From: JAFAXD01 sp963760435
GTDB taxonomy: Bacteria > Pseudomonadota > Alphaproteobacteria > Rhizobiales > Xanthobacteraceae
Length of the DNA: 64,000 nt
Reading direction: 5' to 3'
Assembly (NCBI GenBank): GCA_963760435.1
Contig: CAVXDE010000027.1
Span: 186,001-250,000 of the forward strand
How positions within the stretch are numbered: position 1 is the first letter of the stretch; each line of letters begins with the position of its first letter. A program made the translations under genes and the position numbers. The notes under the pieces were generated by a model, which saw only the letters and a program-made list of their open reading frames with translations, made no database searches and was not told where the DNA came from. Of this stretch, positions 35,264 through 43,894 are shown in pieces.

Positions 35264-36610
35264 TTATGCCTGGATGATGATTTTGCAAACAATTCCTTCT
35301 GGACGCCAATCGAAATGAGCTTTGCCCTTTAGATCGCCGATCATGCGTTCAATCATTCGCCCGCCGAAGCCATGGCGAGTGGGTGCCTTTACGGGCGGTC
35401 CCCCCTTTTCGGTCCAGTGCAGTGTAAGCAATCCGTCGGACGCTTGGGACCAATCAAGCGTGACCTGACCCTCAACGCTAGACAATGCCCCGTATTTGGC
35501 GGCATTGGTCGTCAGTTCGTGCAGAACGACAGCGATTGCCTGTGCAGTGCCGGGCTCAAGTAACACTTGCGGGCCTTCCAATCGCGCGCGCGATACGGAA
35601 TCTTGAAGATATGGCGCTAGCTCCTGTGCGGCGATAGTGGAAAGTTCGGCTCCTGTCCAGCGTGACTGAGCAAACAGCGAGTGTACATTTGCGAGCGCCT
35701 GAATGCGTCCCTCAATTGCTCTTTTCAGACCTTGCGGCGTGTCGGACTGCGAAAGGTGGACGGCCGCCTGCACAATTGCCAGCAAATTTTTACTTCGGTG
35801 TTCGGCTTCCTGGGCGAGAGTAACTAATTGCTCCTGGTTCCGCTTCTGTTCGGTAATGTCTCTCGCAATCTTCGACGCTCCAATAATCTTGCCTTCGGCA
35901 TTTTTGACCGGAGAAACGGTGATTGAAACGGCGATTAAGCTACCTTGCTTTCGTTGTCGAACGGTCTCGAAATGTACTATTCTTTCTCCTCGTCTGATGT
36001 GCGTGAGGATTTCGCGTTCTTCGTTTTGCCGGTCTTTTGGTATCAGTATCGTAATGGGCTGACCAATCGCCTCTTCCGCAGCATAGCCGAAGACACGCTC
36101 GGCACCCTTGCTCCAGCTTGTAATAATGCCATCGAGGGTCTTGGTTACAATCGCATCGTCACTGTTCTCGACGGTCGACGCGAGAAAACGCATTCGCGGT
36201 TCAGTTTCCCGAATTGCAGCTTCGAGTTGCTTACATTGGGTAATGTCGCGATTGACTTCGAGTACGGTGCCGTCATCAAGCAACTGCATCCGGCTGTCTA
36301 CGATGACTTCTCGGCCTCCCTTACAGATGTGACGAAGCTCACCAGACCAGAAATGCTCATTCTGAAGTTGTAAATACAGCTCGGAAAATTCAACTGGAAA
36401 TTTGGTTTGCAGAAGGTCGTGGCTGCTGCGCCCCACCGCTTCGTCGGAGACGAAACCGTAAAGACGCTCGGCCCCTGTGTTCCAGAACTCGATCGGACCG
36501 TCCAGTCGCCACGCCAGCATGGGTTCAAGGGACAATGTCAACAGGCTAGCCAAGCGCTCTCTAAGTTCGGCGCCTGCCTCGATCCCGGAGGATGCACGCT
36601 CAATCGCCAT
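35264..36610 (-). CDS. PAS sensor histidine kinase, HWE/HisKA_2 type
   Basis: 448 residues with no membrane helix, so a cytosolic sensor. Two PAS domains: ~20-125 (PMLAWRLDGPIEFWNTGAERLYGF) and ~140-255 (DDAIVTKTLDGIITSWSKGAERVFGYAAEEAIGQ). The kinase dimerisation box has the phospho-His H271 in AEHRSKNLLAIVQA, then the HWE-type ATPase with HELTTNAAKYGALS and W-T-E-KGGPPV. Such kinases act in light, oxygen or stress responses (often with PhyR/NepR). No response regulator is adjacent. Confidence 0.9.
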   Translation of the reverse strand: MAIERASSGIEAGAELRERLASLLTLSLEPMLAWRLDGPIEFWNTGAERLYGFVSDEAVGRSSHDLLQTKFPVEFSELYLQLQNEHFWSGELRHICKGGREVIVDSRMQLLDDGTVLEVNRDITQCKQLEAAIRETEPRMRFLASTVENSDDAIVTKTLDGIITSWSKGAERVFGYAAEEAIGQPITILIPKDRQNEEREILTHIRRGERIVHFETVRQRKQGSLIAVSITVSPVKNAEGKIIGASKIARDITEQKRNQEQLVTLAQEAEHRSKNLLAIVQAAVHLSQSDTPQGLKRAIEGRIQALANVHSLFAQSRWTGAELSTIAAQELAPYLQDSVSRARLEGPQVLLEPGTAQAIAVVLHELTTNAAKYGALSSVEGQVTLDWSQASDGLLTLHWTEKGGPPVKAPTRHGFGGRMIERMIGDLKGKAHFDWRPEGIVCKIIIQA

Positions 36611-36688
36611 CGACTTCGCACCCAGGCTTGGTCAAGACGCAGCATATCACTATTTCGCTGCCTTTCGAGCTACAGCCCGAGATTTGGC

Positions 36689-36817
36689 CATGTCGCTTTT
36701 GGGTCATTGACGTCGGACCGAGGAGCCGCAGCGCTTCGCGGAATGTCCGCTATGCTTCCATCAGCGACTAAATCTGTGCGTCGCAACGAAACGTCGCGAA
36801 GTGCCACAAGCAGAACT
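36689..36817. mobile_element. MITE-like element, copy 2
   Basis: Begins CATGTCGCTTTTGGGTCATT and ends with GTGCCACAAGCAGAACT. It shares the internal blocks GAATGTCCGCTATGC and ACGTCGCGAAGTGCC with the copies at 35112 and 41334. More divergent at the termini. Lies between the histidine kinase and LysR genes. Confidence 0.6.
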
Positions 36818-36829
36818 GCGAGCGAATAG

Positions 36830-37726
36830 CTACCCCCGATAGCGCAGGGCCTCGACCACAACGTTGAAAGCCGCCGACGGGTGCTTCCGGTTCGGATAGT
36901 AAAGGTGGTAACCTGCATAGGGCGGGCACCACTCGGCCAGCACGCGTCTGAGCCGCCCTTTGGCAATGTGGCCCTCGACCATTCCTTCAGGCACATAAGC
37001 CAGACCAAGTCCGGCGAGCGCGCCATTGAGAAGCTGCGCCGTGCCGTTGCAGGTGAGTTGACCATCGACGCGCACCCGCAACTCGCGATTGCCTCGCTCG
37101 AACTCCCAGGCATAGAGGCTTCCGTGCGTCGGCAGACGCAGATTGATGCAGTTGTGCGCGATCAAGTCCTGTGGCGTTTTCGGCTCCGGCCGCGTTTTGA
37201 AATAAGCGGGTGACCCAATGACTGCCATCCGCATATCAGGTCCGATTCGCACCGCGATCATATCCTTCGCAACCTGCTCACCGCTGCGCACACCTGCGTC
37301 ATACTGCTCCTCAACAATATTCCTTAGGCTGTAATCGACCACGAACTCGAGTTTCAGGTCGGGGTTCTTGCGCAGCACAGTCGCGAGTTTCGGCAAAAGA
37401 ATCGTATCAATCGCGAATTCAGTGGCCGTGATCCGCACCGAACCACTTGGCTTGGAGCGCAGGTCGCGCAGCGCGGCGATTTCGTTCTTGATGTCTTCAA
37501 ACCGCGGAGCCACCACACCGAGCAGCCGCTCTCCTGCTTCCGTCGCCGCGACACTGCGGGTGGTGCGCGTAAGGAGGCGGAGGCCGAGCCTCGCCTCCAA
37601 TTCGCGAACCGTTTGACTCAACGCGGACTGCGAGACGCCGAGTTTCGCCGCGGCTCTCGTGAAGCTGCGCTCGCGCGCAACCGCAGCAAAGGCTGCAAGA
37701 TCGTCGAGACTCTCACCACGTCGCAT
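36830..37726 (-). CDS. LysR family transcriptional regulator
   Basis: 298 residues. The N-terminal winged helix-turn-helix is clear: FAAVARERSFTRAAAKLGVSQSALSQTVRELEARLGLRLL. The C-terminal LysR substrate domain follows from about residue 90 (VRITATEFAIDTILLPKLA). It is divergent from the cupin gene. An ATC-N10-GAT motif at 37742-37757 lies in the gap and could be its site (T-N11-A is the usual spacing, so this is one base long). It likely controls the cupin/MFS/CMD/SDR genes to the right; the inducer is unknown. Confidence 0.9.
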   Translation of the reverse strand: MRRGESLDDLAAFAAVARERSFTRAAAKLGVSQSALSQTVRELEARLGLRLLTRTTRSVAATEAGERLLGVVAPRFEDIKNEIAALRDLRSKPSGSVRITATEFAIDTILLPKLATVLRKNPDLKLEFVVDYSLRNIVEEQYDAGVRSGEQVAKDMIAVRIGPDMRMAVIGSPAYFKTRPEPKTPQDLIAHNCINLRLPTHGSLYAWEFERGNRELRVRVDGQLTCNGTAQLLNGALAGLGLAYVPEGMVEGHIAKGRLRRVLAEWCPPYAGYHLYYPNRKHPSAAFNVVVEALRYRG

Positions 37727-37863
37727 TGAGTGGCTCTGCTTATCAGTCCATGCGGATTATAGCGGCTACCGGGAGAAGGCGCAGGCCCTATTTTCATCCC
37801 CAGAGGAGCGGCCGCTCGATGGTGAGCCTTTCATCCGTTCGGCATTCGAACATCGGGTCACGA

Positions 37864-38379
37864 ATGATCACGCGCAGGACGGCACTGCGCATTACGACCG
37901 GCGCTCTAGCTGTAATTGCCCGCAGGCGAAGTGGCGCTTCGCAGGAAAGACTAAGTCGGAAAGCAAACATGGACATAAAGCGGAGTGGATCGCAGCCGTC
38001 CCGGAGAGGGCCTTCCGAGTGGTTCACCGGAACGGTTCGCGTGGATCCCTTGTTTCAGGCGCCAGAGCCTGCGCGGGTGAGCGGCGGCCATGTCACGTTT
38101 GAGCCCGGCGCGCGGACAGCCTGGCACACGCACCCGCTCGGACAAACGCTGATCGTCACATCCGGACTAGGATGGGTTCAAAGCGAAGGCGGTCCGATTG
38201 AGCAAGTCCGCGCTGGTGACGTTGTGTGGTTTCCGCCGGGCGAGAAGCACTGGCATGGAGCGTCCGCAGCGACGGCGATGACGCACATCGCCATTCAGGA
38301 ATCGCTGAATGGGAAGAATGTCGACTGGCTCGAGCATGTCAGCGACGAACAGCACAGCGCTGGTTCGTCTCGGGGCTGA
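37864..38379 (+). CDS. cupin protein, (R)-mandelonitrile lyase/hydroxynitrile lyase-like, exported
   Basis: 171 residues. The N-terminus ITRRTALRITTGALAVIARRRSGAS looks like a twin-Arg signal. The cupin (from ~60) has TAWHTHPLGQTLIVTSGLGW and GDVVWFPPGEKHWHGA with the expected His metal ligands. Bacterial hydroxynitrile-lyase cupins have this shape; the true substrate may differ. ATG 37864 is chosen for the export signal; MDIKRSG is an alternative start. Directly divergent from the LysR gene and followed by an exporter-type gene. Confidence 0.75.
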   Translation: MITRRTALRITTGALAVIARRRSGASQERLSRKANMDIKRSGSQPSRRGPSEWFTGTVRVDPLFQAPEPARVSGGHVTFEPGARTAWHTHPLGQTLIVTSGLGWVQSEGGPIEQVRAGDVVWFPPGEKHWHGASAATAMTHIAIQESLNGKNVDWLEHVSDEQHSAGSSRG

Positions 38380-38415
38380 CCGTCCTCGTCAAGAGATCAT
38401 TTAGAACGCCATCGC

Positions 38416-39639
38416 ATGAGCATGTCCGCACGATTGTACGTGAAAAGCGCTGCGCCCAACAGCGGTGCATCGAAATCGGTCATGCACGCTCTGCTGCCGA
38501 TTATGAGCGTGGTGCTGATCGGCTTTCTGGTCATCGGGCTCGCGCTTCCCGTGCTGCCCCTGCACGTTGCGCACGGACTAGGGTTCAGCGCCTTCTTGGT
38601 CGGGCTCGTCACCGGCACTCAGTTCGGCGCTTCGCTCGTTTCGCGCATTTGGGCCGGTCATTACGCTGATAGGAAGGGCGCGAAGCACGGCGTCGTGGCG
38701 GGCGTGCTCGCAGCAGCGGCGTCCGGGCTGCTTTATCTGCTTTCCGTCGCCTTGATCAATTCACCGGCGACCTCGGTCGGCATTCTTCTGCTCGGCCGGG
38801 CTGTGCTCGGTGCCGCGGAAAGTTTCATCATCACGGGAGCGGTGAGCTGGGGCCTTGCGCTCGTCGGTCCACAGGAAGCAGGGCGAGTGATTGCCTGGGT
38901 CGGCACCGCGATGTTCATTGCCCTCGCGATCGGGGCGCCCATTGGCGCCGCCGCCTATAGCGCGTCGGGGTTCGGCGCGATTGCGCTTGCGACGGCGGTC
39001 CTTCCGTTCGCCACGCTGCTGATTCTCGTCCGGCTCCCCGCGGTGAAGGCGCCGCATGCGGTCGCGAAGTCTGCATTCGGAAGAGTTGCCAAAGCCGTTT
39101 GGCTGCCCGGCATTGGCGCAGCGCTCAGTAGCATCGGCTTCGGCGCAATTCTCGCATTTGCTTCGCTGTTGTTCGCGCAGCGCGGGTGGGCTCCTGTGTG
39201 GATTGGGTTCACCGCCTATGCCTTCGCTCTCGTGGCGGCACGCCTCGCGTTGGGCCATTTGCCGGACAAGCTGGGCGGGGCGCGGGTGGCGCTTGTTTCC
39301 GCCCTGATCGAAACGGCGGGCCTTGCGTTCATCTGGCTCGCGCCAGGCGCTCTCGTAGCTGCCATCGGGTCCGCGCTTACCGGGTTCGGCTACGCGCTGG
39401 TCTACCCCGCGCTTGGTGTGGAGGCCGTCCGCCGCGCGCCGCCGCAGCACGGAGGGCTGGTGATGGGCATCTACACGGCGTTTCTCGATGTGGCGCTCGG
39501 AGTTGGCACGCCGGCATTGGGGCTGATCGCCGGCATCGCCGGGCTCGGCACCGTTTTCCTCGTCACTGCCATTCTCGTTCTCACCACGACAGCTTTTGCA
39601 GTCCGGCTGCTGGTTGCACCCCCAAGGGAACCGTCATGA
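38416..39639 (+). CDS. MFS transporter
   Basis: 407 residues with twelve hydrophobic helices and the MFS loop-2/3 motif GASLVSRIWAGHYADRKGAK. It resembles YhhS/YfcJ-type sugar or drug efflux MFS proteins (LLGRAVLGAAESFIITGA). Its stop (TGA) overlaps the next gene's ATG (ATGA), so they are translated together. Located in a LysR-linked cluster with cupin, CMD and SDR genes, so it probably exports or imports the same small molecule. Confidence 0.88.
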   Translation: MSMSARLYVKSAAPNSGASKSVMHALLPIMSVVLIGFLVIGLALPVLPLHVAHGLGFSAFLVGLVTGTQFGASLVSRIWAGHYADRKGAKHGVVAGVLAAAASGLLYLLSVALINSPATSVGILLLGRAVLGAAESFIITGAVSWGLALVGPQEAGRVIAWVGTAMFIALAIGAPIGAAAYSASGFGAIALATAVLPFATLLILVRLPAVKAPHAVAKSAFGRVAKAVWLPGIGAALSSIGFGAILAFASLLFAQRGWAPVWIGFTAYAFALVAARLALGHLPDKLGGARVALVSALIETAGLAFIWLAPGALVAAIGSALTGFGYALVYPALGVEAVRRAPPQHGGLVMGIYTAFLDVALGVGTPALGLIAGIAGLGTVFLVTAILVLTTTAFAVRLLVAPPREPS

Positions 39640-40067
39640 GTACCGCCAAATTCACCCGTCGCCGCGCCGCGTCTTTGCCGCTTCTCGCACTGGTCGCGGC
39701 CGGCGGCGCGCCAATTCTTCCAACTTCGAAAGGATACGCTATGGCCGATACCCCTGCCCCTCGCAAAAGCCCGTTCGGTGACATCGCGCCCGCCCTTGGC
39801 AAATACACTGACGATGTTTTGTTCGGTGACGTGTGGAAGCGACCGCAGCTCTCGCCGCGCGACCGCAGCCTCGTGACGGTGTCGAGTCTCGTGGCGCAAT
39901 ACCGGGTCAACGAACTACCGTTCCACCTCAAATTCGCGCTGCAGAACGGCGTCACCCGTGAGGAATTGATCGAGACGATTACGCATCTCGCCTTCTATGC
40001 CGGCTGGCCGACCGCCAGCACCGCCATCGGTATCGCCCGCCGCGTATTCGCCGAAGATGGAAAGTGA
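39636..40067 (+). CDS. carboxymuconolactone decarboxylase family protein, exported
   Basis: 143 residues. A signal-like N-terminus (TRRRAASLPLLALVAAGGAPI) precedes a CMD domain: WKRPQLSPRDRSLVTVSSLVAQYR, ELPFHLKFALQNGVTREELIETITHLAFYAGWPTA. The 'HLAFYAGWP' ending is like gamma-CMD proteins; there is no CxxC, so it is not an AhpD-type peroxidase. Starts in a 4-base overlap with the MFS gene. The open frame extends to 39186 inside the MFS gene but that part is a shadow. Confidence 0.85.
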   Translation: MSTAKFTRRRAASLPLLALVAAGGAPILPTSKGYAMADTPAPRKSPFGDIAPALGKYTDDVLFGDVWKRPQLSPRDRSLVTVSSLVAQYRVNELPFHLKFALQNGVTREELIETITHLAFYAGWPTASTAIGIARRVFAEDGK

Positions 40068-40161
40068 GAGTTTGCACGCCATCGTGATGATGTGGCCAGC
40101 AAGTCCGAAGGCAGCAACAACTGAATCGACCAAACGATCTTAAGCATTAAGTGAGGATCTG

Positions 40162-40929
40162 ATGAACCCCATCTATGATTTCAAAGGACGGGTCGCCCTA
40201 GTCACCGGCGCCGCCAAGGGCCTGGGGCTGACGACTGCGCGGATGTTCGCCGAGAGCGGCGCCTCCGTCGTTCTGGCCGACCTGGACGGCGATCTCGTCG
40301 CGAAGGAGGCAGAACGAATCGTCGGAGACAGCGGCACTGCAATTGGCTTGGCCTGCGACGTTGCCGACGAGACGCAGGTGAAGGGCATGGTCGATCGCGC
40401 GGTCGCAGAATACGGACGGCTCGACATGGCGTTCAACAACGCCGGCATCCAAGTGCCGCCGTCGGATGCGGCCGAGGAGCCGATCGAGCATTTCGAGCGC
40501 GTCACCGCCGTAAACCAGCGGGGGGTCTGGGCCTGCATGAAGCACGAGCTGCGGGTGATGCGTGATCAAGGAAGTGGGGCGATCGTCAACTGCTCGTCTT
40601 TGGGCGGTCTTGTCGGCCTCCCGCAACGCGCGGCTTATCACGCCACCAAGCACGCCGTGCTCGGAATGACCAAGAGCGCAGGTGTGGAATATGCGCCGCG
40701 GGGAATCCGGATCAATGCGGTCTGCCCCGGGACGATCGACACGCCGATGGTCGCGGAGATGCTGCAAGGTCAATCCGAGTCGATGGCCGAGATCATGAAG
40801 CAGCAGCCGATCGGACGCATGGGTCGCTCGGAGGAGGTCGCCGCGGCAGTGCTCTGGCTCTGCAGCCCGGCCGCAAGTTTTGTCATCGGTGTTGGTCTGC
40901 CGGTGGACGGCGGATTCACCGCTCACTGA
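40162..40929 (+). CDS. SDR family oxidoreductase
   Basis: 255 residues of a classical short-chain dehydrogenase. The cofactor motif TGAAKGLG (14-21), acidic D41 after strand 2 (LADLDGD, favouring NAD), NNAG, catalytic Ser in NCSSLGG and Y159-H-A-T-K163 are all present. The end VIGVGLPVDGGFTAH is standard. A GTGAGGATCT ribosome site precedes the ATG. It is 95 bases after the CMD gene and likely belongs to the same LysR-linked cluster. Confidence 0.92.
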   Translation: MNPIYDFKGRVALVTGAAKGLGLTTARMFAESGASVVLADLDGDLVAKEAERIVGDSGTAIGLACDVADETQVKGMVDRAVAEYGRLDMAFNNAGIQVPPSDAAEEPIEHFERVTAVNQRGVWACMKHELRVMRDQGSGAIVNCSSLGGLVGLPQRAAYHATKHAVLGMTKSAGVEYAPRGIRINAVCPGTIDTPMVAEMLQGQSESMAEIMKQQPIGRMGRSEEVAAAVLWLCSPAASFVIGVGLPVDGGFTAH

Positions 40930-41333
40930 CCGCGGGGAGCAATCCATGGTTGGTCAACACAGTGTCCGCCCCGAGTTCGCCCTCGTTTGCGGAGCGTTCT
41001 TTCGATTCGGGCACCTAACCGACAAGATGGAAGTTAGGCTCTCAGCGTAAGAACGCTTGCTCTGCTTGAACCATAAAATCTCTTCCGAGGAAATTTTCAA
41101 AACGGGAAGGCTGGAGATAGAAGGCAGGGCGAACATGGCCTTGGTACCAAGAACTGCAATCGACTTTGAATAATCGCGCGATTGCCCGCGCTTCGTTTGG
41201 TTCAAATCGCCTCTGCAAGGCTTCCGTTTAACACCAAAACTAACTGACGCCGTGGCTCGCTGCCCGGCTGCACCAAGGAGTTCATTGCGTCGGTCCATAA
41301 GGTCACACTGCACAGTAGCATCGTGATGCTTCT
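40930..41333. other. intergenic, no supported gene
   Basis: A minus-strand frame at 40954-41313 is open for 119 codons but has no recognisable motif and no ribosome site. I see no repeat until the MITE at 41334. Confidence 0.4.
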
Positions 41334-41462
41334 AATGTCCGCTTTGGGTCATTCGCGACCGAGTTGAATCGGCAGCAAGTTGGGCTATGTCCGCTCTGCT
41401 CTGATAGCGACCTAATTCCTGCAGCCCCGCGAAATGTCGCAAAGTGCCCAACAGCGGACATT
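41334..41462. mobile_element. MITE-like element, copy 3, perfect inverted ends
   Basis: AATGTCCGCT (41334-41343) and AGCGGACATT (41453-41462) are perfect 10-bp terminal inverted repeats. Internal blocks GGGTCATTCGCGACCG, CTATGTCCGCT and GAAATGTCGCAAAGTGCC are shared with copies 1 and 2. 129 bp, no coding capacity. The best-preserved copy. Confidence 0.75.
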
Positions 41463-41482
41463 CAACCTTGTATAGCTGCGAT

Positions 41483-42907
41483 TTATTGGCCGCCCAAACT
41501 CGGGAGTGCCTGCGCTCGTATGACCGGCGGCGGGTTCCACTTTCCTGTGAGCGCCTCTGATCTCGGCGCATAAAGGCGCATCGTTAGATTAAACGAGCCT
41601 TTCGGGCTTGGAAGCCAGTTTGCCTCCTTATCGGGCCCCGGGCTTTCGCTCTGGAAGTAGAGGTCTAGTGATCCATCCGCGTTGTACTTGAATGACATCC
41701 AACTGCTGACCGCAAACCGGTTGAGCGGGTTCGCAATCTGGAAGCCTTGCGAGTCATAGAGCGTGACGGACCAGAAGGCATCTACAGGTGGCATATCAAG
41801 TTTCTCAAAATGAAGTCTGTAGTTGTTTGCACCGTCGAGAGGCTTTCCAGAATCATCCGCTAAATTGATAGGGTAGATGGCATCCTCAGGAAGGTTGGCG
41901 CCTAAGCCAAGTTGGGCAACAATAGCGCGCTTCAAGTAGTAGTTGCCATATACTCCCATCGTGTCGGTGTTCATCGACCAACCGTTCGCGACGCGCGCCA
42001 ACGTTGGTATCTTCCAAGTCATTAATTGCTGCGCTTCGCCGGGAGCGCCCCCCAACGCCTTGCGAACGGCGGGTGAAGCCTTGTTTAGGTCAAAGCTCTT
42101 TCCTACTTCGAAGCCGATCCTCTGCAATTGCGCGATGATCGGCTGATCAGTGATGTGTGGTGGTTGAACCTTAAGAAGTTCGGCCGCGTAGGCGAAGAAC
42201 TTGTCGGCGGGCATCGTGTCGACCTGATTTTTTGGCGGCGTTTTCATGTCGACGGTCGGGTCAATTTTCGGCTCCACGGGCCGCGCAGGTTTTCCCCATT
42301 GCGAGAGTGAGGTGATCTTATAGCCCGCTTGTATGTTGTGAACCGCATCGTAGTCCTGCGGTCCATCTGTCTTAGTTCGTCCGATGATCCACACATAAGG
42401 CGTCGGCGCCTTGATCCGCGTCATTCCCGACGGGACCTCTGCGCTCCAACCGGGCGGTGTGACAACGAAGTTGCCTCCCTGCGTGCCGGTGGTGCGCCAG
42501 CCTGGAGAAGCGAACACATCCGTCCACATGTCGAGCATTGGAAGGAGGTAATAGCGGCCATCCGTATCCGGCACAGATACGATCATCGGCTCCTTGGTCA
42601 GATCAAGCCAACCGGAGGAATACAGCGTGTCAAAGTTGGGCCGTACAACCGCCCGATCTGTAGCTGTGGGATATGCTGGAACGTTTGCAAACGTGTTCAT
42701 CGGGCCGCCGAAACCCTTACCCGGCTCCACGTTCGTCAGCTGAATGCGGGTTACATCCATCGTGACCAGCGGATAGAAGTAAATGTAGGCATCCACTCCG
42801 ATCGCGTGCGCCTCCTGTTCAGTGATTGCGGGTTGTGCGCTTGTGGGCGGAGTCAGAGCAGTAAACACGCCGATGCCCGTAAGAATTAGTACGATGGCAA
42901 GCTTCAT
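41483..42907 (-). CDS. DUF1254/DUF1214 protein, exported
   Basis: About 474 residues. Signal LAIVLILTGIGVFTALTPPTSA, then the DUF1254 segment (VDAYIYFYPLVTMDVTR, NTLYSSGWLDL-type motif seen as NFDTLYSSGWLDLTKEP, GRYYLLPMLDMWTDVF) and the C-terminal DUF1214 part (FWSVTLYDSQGFQI, NRFAVSSW, LYFQSESPG). Periplasmic two-domain proteins of unknown role. ATG 42907 (MKLAIV) is taken because it begins the signal; the frame opens at 42934. Confidence 0.88.
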   Translation of the reverse strand: MKLAIVLILTGIGVFTALTPPTSAQPAITEQEAHAIGVDAYIYFYPLVTMDVTRIQLTNVEPGKGFGGPMNTFANVPAYPTATDRAVVRPNFDTLYSSGWLDLTKEPMIVSVPDTDGRYYLLPMLDMWTDVFASPGWRTTGTQGGNFVVTPPGWSAEVPSGMTRIKAPTPYVWIIGRTKTDGPQDYDAVHNIQAGYKITSLSQWGKPARPVEPKIDPTVDMKTPPKNQVDTMPADKFFAYAAELLKVQPPHITDQPIIAQLQRIGFEVGKSFDLNKASPAVRKALGGAPGEAQQLMTWKIPTLARVANGWSMNTDTMGVYGNYYLKRAIVAQLGLGANLPEDAIYPINLADDSGKPLDGANNYRLHFEKLDMPPVDAFWSVTLYDSQGFQIANPLNRFAVSSWMSFKYNADGSLDLYFQSESPGPDKEANWLPSPKGSFNLTMRLYAPRSEALTGKWNPPPVIRAQALPSLGGQ

Positions 42908-42971
42908 TGCACGCTCCGCTACTTTCCGGCCCAAAAAGAATTATTGCATCAGATGTCGGCTCGAACTTTGA

Positions 42972-43138
42972 CTAAACGGCTTGACAGGTATGCTTCGACT
43001 CATCTGCGTCCATGATCTTATCGCGCAGCGCCGGCGTGATGTGGAATTGGCTGCCGCGATGGCCGCCTTCTCGCCCGGCGCCTCAACGCTCCCGAGGTGT
43101 TGGCCCTTCTTGCCGAGGTAATCGACGCGGGCCGTCAC
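42972..43138 (-). pseudogene. small conserved-type protein, frameshifted
   Basis: The frame starts VDYLGKKGQHLGSVEAPGEKAAIAAA, then should continue as SQFHITPALRDKIMDADES, which is found one frame over, stopping at 42972. This layout fits a short rhizobial protein of about 55 residues that I recall but cannot name. A single-base indel near 43055 breaks it. Confidence 0.5.
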
Positions 43139-43256
43139 CCATCATCTCGCATTGCTTCTCTCCTTCACCCGTCCATGGTAAATAGATGCTGCCTTGGGCA
43201 TTCCTGGTCCGCGTCCGGATTGCTGGGACCCTGGGGCATTAACTAAGGTCCTCTGG

Positions 43257-43622
43257 ATGTATAACTCCCTCAAAACCACTCTACTTGGCGGCATCCTATT
43301 TCTCGTTCCTGTCGTTGTGTTGCTTGCGATAATTGAGAAGGGCTTGGGATATGCCCGAAAGGCAGTTGTTCCAGTGGCCAACGCGCTTTTCCAAGGCGAT
43401 TTCACCCATGCTTTCGTGGGTGATCTGCTGGCGTTCGTTTTGCTCGTGGTTCTTTGCTATCTGGCCGGTATCGCTGCGAAAACAGCGTTCGCGCGCAAGT
43501 ATGTTGACGCGGTGGAGAAATCAGTGCTGGTCAATGTTCCAGGCTATGATGCCGCGAAAAGCCAGGTTCTCGCGAAGATGTGTCGGGCCGATATGAGGCG
43601 ACCTGACACATTGGCGAATTGA
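43257..43622 (+). CDS. DUF502-like membrane protein, truncated
   Basis: 121 residues. Two hydrophobic helices (LGGILFLVPVVVLLAIIEKG and FVGDLLAFVLLVVLCYLAGIA) match the start of DUF502-type proteins. Full members are ~200 residues; here the periplasmic C-terminal domain is replaced after VPGYDAAKSQ by unrelated residues that run into a dispersed repeat. The break lies about 14 bases before that repeat (43636). Probably inactive. Confidence 0.6.
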   Translation: MYNSLKTTLLGGILFLVPVVVLLAIIEKGLGYARKAVVPVANALFQGDFTHAFVGDLLAFVLLVVLCYLAGIAAKTAFARKYVDAVEKSVLVNVPGYDAAKSQVLAKMCRADMRRPDTLAN

Positions 43623-43635
43623 TCCAATATCGGGG

Positions 43636-43752
43636 CGAAAGCGTTTGACAAACTATTTGCAAAACCGATGGATAATTTCCGGCGTGCCTTGTTTGCCGGG
43701 CTATTTGATATTGTGAACCAGATGAAGTCGCCACCCACCCTCTCGGGCGAGA
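43636..43752 (+). repeat. dispersed ~105-bp repeat, copy 2
   Basis: Second copy of the element at 2554-2658, same strand. Conserved blocks: CGAAAGCGTTTGACAA, TTGCAAAACC and CTATTTGATATTGTGAA. It follows the truncated DUF502-like gene and opens the repeat-rich stretch up to 44480. Confidence 0.7.
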
Positions 43753-43894
43753 AGCTAAACCTGCGCCCGGCGGCTCAATTCAACTTTCTGGAATGGAAAA
43801 TTCGACCCCGGATCATTGCGAGGACCTCGGTTCACTTGCCGATGCTCGTTTGAAGAACCCGCCAAGCGCAAGCCACATCATCAAAGCGTAAAAC

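Noticed and set aside
39186..39635. Upstream extension of the CMD protein
   Set aside because: It is inside the MFS gene in another frame; the export signal begins at 39636.
40954..41313. 119-codon minus-strand frame
   Set aside because: No ribosome site, no motif, and biased composition.
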